Shown piece after piece: positions 5,504-8,480 of a DNA stretch of 8,480 nucleotides. The notes beneath the pieces are model-generated. The model worked only from the letters and a program-made list of their open reading frames with translations. It searched no databases and was not told where the DNA came from. A program made the translations under genes and the position numbers. The stretch is from contig JAHEHB010000231.1 in NCBI GenBank assembly GCA_024644775.1, forward strand, positions 1-8,480, written 5' to 3'. Each line of letters begins with the position of its first letter. Position 1 is the first letter of the stretch. The stretch comes from Deltaproteobacteria bacterium. Lineage in GTDB: Bacteria > Desulfobacterota > Desulfobacteria > Desulfobacterales > SURF-15.

Positions 5504-6475
5504 ATGAAAAGAAAATCTTTTCATCTGATGGTATTGTTTCTGGCGGTGATGTTTTCACTCACCTTCATTGTTGAATCAAAGGCGGCATCGAAATTCCCAA
5601 GTAAAACCATTACCATCATTTGTCCCTACGGTGCCGGCGGGGGTACCGATGCATTGTCCCGAAAAGTAGCCCAACTCGCAAAAAAACACCTTGGCCAGGA
5701 AGTAATTGTCGTCAACAAGACGGGAGGAATGGGAGCGGTTGCTATCGGCCTGGGTGCGAGGGCAAAACCCGACGGATACACCGTCCTGATGGCCACTGTT
5801 GAACTCGTGTTACTAAACCTGGGAGGTCTGGCGCCGGTTTCATACCAGGATTTCAAACCGCTGTTGCGGGTGAATGCCGACCCGGCCGGTTGTATTGTCC
5901 GCAGTGACAGTAAGTATAAGACATTGGCGGATTTAATCGCGGATGCAAAATCGCGTCCCGGCGACCTGAATTACATGTGTGGTAATTTCCCCGGCAATTT
6001 CTGGCTGTCCACCACCATGCTGGAGGAAAAGGCAGGCGTGAAGTTTAATAAAGTGGCATCCAAAAGCGGGGCGGCAAGCTCCAAGCAGGCGCTGTTAGGA
6101 AATCATGTTGAAGCGATTACGATTACACCCGCAGAGGCGGATCAGCAATTTAAAAGCGGCGAAATGAGATTGCTGGCAGTAGGGGATAACAAACGGTATG
6201 CCGGATATCCCGATGCACCCACCTACACCGAAGCCGGTTATGATATCGAGGTCGGTACCTGGCGGGGTCTGTTTGTTCCTAAAAAGACACCTGCGGCGGT
6301 AGCCAAAATATTGGAAGATGCCTTTACCAAGGCGATTCAGGAACCGGCTTATCAGGATTTTTTGAAGAAAACAAATTTTGGGGCCGGTTACTTGAATTCG
6401 GCCGATTTTGTTAAGCGACTGGAAAAAGAGACCAAGGAATTTGCCCCGACACTCAAGAAATACAGAAGTAAGTAA
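5504..6475 (+). CDS. tctC: TctC/Bug-family periplasmic solute-binding protein of a TTT transporter
   Basis: This encodes 323 residues, the usual size for the family. A signal peptide (MKRKSFHLMVLFLAVMFSLTF...) ends near ESKA-A, residues 26-27. The mature protein opens with FPSKTITIICPYGAGGGTDALSR (31-53), the hallmark first strand and Gly-rich loop that contacts the ligand. It continues with VIVVNKTGGMGAVAIG (67-82) and AKPDGYTVLMAT (87-98), then SYQDFKPLLRVNADPAGCIVRSDSKYKTLADLIADAKSRPG, LGNHVEAITITPAEADQQFKSGEMRLLAVGD and PDAPTYTEAGYDIE, all in family order. Bug proteins bind carboxylates (citrate, glutamate, terephthalate and others) and deliver them to the TctAB membrane complex. The ligand here is not deducible, although the aldolase next door points to an oxo- or hydroxy-acid or its precursor. 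The gene is followed by a strong hairpin that may protect its transcript. Confidence 0.94.
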   Translation: MKRKSFHLMVLFLAVMFSLTFIVESKAASKFPSKTITIICPYGAGGGTDALSRKVAQLAKKHLGQEVIVVNKTGGMGAVAIGLGARAKPDGYTVLMATVELVLLNLGGLAPVSYQDFKPLLRVNADPAGCIVRSDSKYKTLADLIADAKSRPGDLNYMCGNFPGNFWLSTTMLEEKAGVKFNKVASKSGAASSKQALLGNHVEAITITPAEADQQFKSGEMRLLAVGDNKRYAGYPDAPTYTEAGYDIEVGTWRGLFVPKKTPAAVAKILEDAFTKAIQEPAYQDFLKKTNFGAGYLNSADFVKRLEKETKEFAPTLKKYRSK

Positions 6476-6491
6476 AAGTATATAATTCAAA

Positions 6492-6517
6492 CAGGGGAGG
6501 ATGGAAATCCTTCCCTG
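6492..6517 (+). other. intercistronic stem-loop between tctC and tctB
   Basis: CAGGGGAGGAT (6492-6502) pairs with ATCCTTCCCTG (6507-6517) through 11 contiguous pairs, one of them G-U, closed by a GGAA loop of the stable GNRA class. No U-run follows, so it is not a classical terminator. Its place, 16 nt after the tctC stop and 27 nt before the tctB start, suits 3'-end protection of a tctC segment after processing, or partial attenuation. Confidence 0.6.
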
Positions 6518-6532
6518 CTCGGCACTGAAAAC

Positions 6533-6537
6533 GAGGT
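6533..6537 (+). promoter_or_regulatory. ribosome binding site supporting a TTG start for tctB
   Basis: GAGGT with a 7-nt spacer precedes the TTG at 6545. No in-frame ATG or GTG lies between this site and the first membrane helix; the next ATG (6581) would cut into that helix. Confidence 0.5.
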
Positions 6538-6544
6538 AAACGCA

Positions 6545-7003
6545 TTGCAAACAAGTAATCGAAATATCGCTGTCTTTTTTATGGTGCTCAGTGTCATCGT
6601 ATTTCTGGCCACCTTGGGTTTTCCAGAACAGCCGGGACAAAAAATAGGCCCGGGTTTTATGCCCCAGGCAGTTGCGATTTGTCTGTTTATTTCATCTTTC
6701 GTTCTTCTTTGCCAAAATCTTTTCCACAGGGATAAAGCCCCGCAGGTTCGAATCGAATCGATCAACTGGCCGGTCTTGTCCGGAAACATCGGCATCTGGA
6801 TGGGATTGATAGGTCTCACCTACCTCTTTGGATTTATTCCGAGCTTCGGCCTGCTATTGCTTTTTTACCAGTTCTTTTATGGCGATGGCAGAAAAAATGT
6901 CATCAAAGCGATCATCATTGCGGCGGGATCGGTGCTGATTGTCTATTTGTTCATGATCGTTGTCCTGAAGATACCCCTGCCGGAAGCGTGGGTCGCTTTT
7001 TAA
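6545..7003 (+). CDS. tctB: TctB-family small membrane subunit of the TTT transporter
   Basis: This encodes 152 residues of a four-helix integral membrane protein. Hydrophobic spans lie at about 8-25, 41-58, 82-110 (possibly broken near FGFIPSFG) and 119-142. The GPGFMP motif (35-40) after the first helix is a variant of the GPGFFP signature of TctB, and LKIPLPEAW near the C-terminus matches the usual F/L-x-x-PLP ending. TctB is the poorly conserved small subunit that pairs with TctA in the inner membrane for cation-coupled carboxylate import; its mechanistic role is little known. The predicted start is TTG, which usually lowers translation. It lies between tctC and tctA, with a 31-bp gap before tctA. 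Confidence 0.88.
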   Translation: MQTSNRNIAVFFMVLSVIVFLATLGFPEQPGQKIGPGFMPQAVAICLFISSFVLLCQNLFHRDKAPQVRIESINWPVLSGNIGIWMGLIGLTYLFGFIPSFGLLLLFYQFFYGDGRKNVIKAIIIAAGSVLIVYLFMIVVLKIPLPEAWVAF

Positions 7004-7021
7004 CCTTAGGTATTGGAAAGC

Positions 7022-7027
7022 AAGGAG
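7022..7027 (+). promoter_or_regulatory. ribosome binding site supporting a TTG start for tctA
   Basis: AAGGAG with a 7-nt spacer precedes the TTG at 7035. Using it gives the usual short N-terminus before the first TctA helix. Confidence 0.55.
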
Positions 7028-7034
7028 ATTTGAT

Positions 7035-8480
7035 TTGAGCATACTGGAAGTAATCGGGCAATTTATAACGCAACTCGATGCGACTTACCTCACCATGCTT
7101 GCGCTTGGCGTATTGGGCGGGATGTTCGTCGGGGCCCTTCCCGGATTCACGGCAACCATGGGTGTTGCGCTGATGATCCCTTTTTCATACGGCCTTTCGA
7201 CGCAAAATTCATTTGCGCTCCTGATCGGTATCTACTGCAGTGCTGTTTACTCCGGTTCAATTCCGGCTATTTTGATCAATACACCCGGAACACCTGCCGC
7301 CGTGGCCACTGTTTTCGATGGGTATCCATTATCGTTAAAAGGAGAAGCGGGCAAAGCGCTGGGAATTTCCTGCTATGCATCGGTTTTTGGAGGTGTTTTC
7401 AGTGCCATCGTTTTGATTTTTACCTCCGGCTTCATTGCCAGGGCGGCGTTGAAATTCGGCCCCCATGAATACTTTGCCCTGGCGGTGCTCGGCATGAGCA
7501 TGGTCGCTGGTATGACCGGCAAAAACCTTACCAAGGGAATCATCAGCGTCATTTTGGGGCTGTTGCTCTGCACCATCGGTATGGATTGGAATTCAGGATA
7601 TCCCAGATTTACCTTCGGCAGCTTGAACCTGATGAGCGGATTGCCGCTGCTTCCGATGATGATCGGTCTCTTTGCTCTGACGGAAATACTCGCGATAGCC
7701 GATACCGTCCAAACCCACTATCAAATCAAACAGGCAATAAAAAACATCTTTTCCAGTTACCGTTATATATGGGAAAATATAGGACTCAGCATACGGTCGG
7801 CATTGGTGGGGACTTTTTTAGGCGCCCTGCCCGGGGTCGGTGCGGTGACGGCTTCATTTGTTGCCTACAATGATGCAGTAAACAGCTCAAAGCAACCCAA
7901 AGAAATGGGTAAAGGGAGACCGGAGGGCATTGTCGGCCCGGAAACGGCGAATAATGCCGTAACCGGTGGGGCGATGATTCCGCTGTTGTCGTTGGGAATT
8001 CCCGGCGACAGTGTAACCGCACTGATGATGGGCGCGCTGCTCATCCATGGTTTGCGGCCGGGCCCCTTGTTATTCAAGGAAAATATGGAGGTCGTTTACA
8101 GCGTCTATTTAAGCATGATCCTGGCCTATCTGTTTATTTTGGTTATCGGTATTATCGGCATCCGGTTAATGGCCAAAGTCGTTGAAATTCCACGATTTAT
8201 TCTGATTCCCTTTATTTTGTTCTTCAGCATGGTAGGGGCCTACGCACTGCAAAATTCCATGTTCGATGTGTATATCGCCATGGTATTCGGTGTCATCGGA
8301 TATTTCTTACGACGCTATGAATTCCCCCTGGGTCCCTTTCTGCTTGCCATCGTGCTGGGAAGCATCATCGAATATAATCTGATGACCGCATTGCAGATAT
8401 CCAAAGGGAACTGGCTCGATCTGTTTACGAGGCCGATATCCGGTACCCTTTTAGGGATCACCGCCGCATTTTTAATCATG
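7035..8480 (+). CDS. tctA: TctA-family large membrane subunit of the TTT transporter (3' end outside window)
   Basis: The frame stays open for 482 codons to the window edge. TctA proteins are about 500 residues, so roughly 20 codons are missing and nothing suggests damage. Family signatures appear in order: GGMFVGALPGFTATMGVALMIPF (28-50), YCSAVYSGSIPAILINTPGTPAAVATVFDGYP (67-98), a second GALPGVGAV (263-271), and GRPEGIVGPETANNAVTGGAMIPLLSLGIPGDSVTALMMGAL (294-335) with HGLRPGP (338-344). The paired GALPG segments reflect the two-repeat architecture expected of this permease fold. It is the ion-coupled translocation channel that accepts substrate from TctC. The start is TTG at 7035 with a good ribosome site; the next in-frame ATG (7095) would cut into the first helix. 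Confidence 0.95.
   Translation, partial: MSILEVIGQFITQLDATYLTMLALGVLGGMFVGALPGFTATMGVALMIPFSYGLSTQNSFALLIGIYCSAVYSGSIPAILINTPGTPAAVATVFDGYPLSLKGEAGKALGISCYASVFGGVFSAIVLIFTSGFIARAALKFGPHEYFALAVLGMSMVAGMTGKNLTKGIISVILGLLLCTIGMDWNSGYPRFTFGSLNLMSGLPLLPMMIGLFALTEILAIADTVQTHYQIKQAIKNIFSSYRYIWENIGLSIRSALVGTFLGALPGVGAVTASFVAYNDAVNSSKQPKEMGKGRPEGIVGPETANNAVTGGAMIPLLSLGIPGDSVTALMMGALLIHGLRPGPLLFKENMEVVYSVYLSMILAYLFILVIGIIGIRLMAKVVEIPRFILIPFILFFSMVGAYALQNSMFDVYIAMVFGVIGYFLRRYEFPLGPFLLAIVLGSIIEYNLMTALQISKGNWLDLFTRPISGTLLGITAAFLIM

Noticed and set aside
6492..6517. Rho-independent terminator after tctC
   Set aside because: The stem is strong but no U-run follows and tctB/tctA continue the operon, so I call it an intercistronic stem-loop instead.
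7586..7873. 95-codon plus-strand frame inside tctA
   Set aside because: It is a different-frame shadow of the tctA gene, whose own frame carries all the family signatures.

Overview
The window looks like a chromosomal stretch of a Gram-negative bacterium. The evidence is a periplasmic Spy/CpxP-type chaperone, a CpxA/RstB-type sensor kinase, a tripartite tricarboxylate transporter (TTT) with an exported binding protein, and mid-range GC (about 40-60% depending on the gene). The gene set and protein style fit a Desulfobacterota/deltaproteobacterial or other environmental proteobacterium, but no marker gene fixes the taxon. I see no RNA genes, insertion sequences, integrases or CRISPR arrays.

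Left half (about 1-4300, all minus strand, transcribed right to left): a Spy/CpxP-like envelope chaperone (3830-4300), an OmpR-family response regulator (3047-3736), its histidine kinase (1734-3050, overlapping the regulator by ATGA), a small class I methyltransferase (1106-1672), and a cytoplasmic GH32/GH43-like five-bladed propeller glycosidase homologue (196-1059). The first three form a coherent envelope-stress module. The last two follow on the same strand with gaps of 61 and 46 bp and no visible terminator, so read-through is possible, but their composition differs and they need not share the function. A doubtful 47-codon membrane micro-ORF lies at the left edge.

Middle (4301-4613): a 313-bp divergent intergenic region. 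It holds three 10-bp-phased GTAACAA repeats resembling a CpxR/RstA-type operator in front of the chaperone gene, a second imperfect direct repeat 21 bp apart, and a good sigma70-like promoter (TTGTGA-17-AATAAT) for the rightward operon.

Right half (4614-8480, plus strand): an HpcH/HpaI-family class II aldolase, then a complete TctC-type binding protein, TctB and TctA, with TctA running off the window about 20 codons before its expected end. The order suggests one operon that imports a carboxylate (tctC-tctB-tctA) and cleaves it or a derivative to pyruvate or a related 2-oxoacid plus an aldehyde (the aldolase). A strong GGAA-tetraloop hairpin separates tctC from tctB, and both membrane genes use TTG starts. 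This is consistent with making more binding protein than membrane subunits.

Nothing here is a clearly new type of system. The points most worth checking are the phased operator, the aldolase-TTT pairing with its altered aldolase active-site surroundings, the intercistronic hairpin, and the glycosidase homologue whose likely catalytic acid is Gln.
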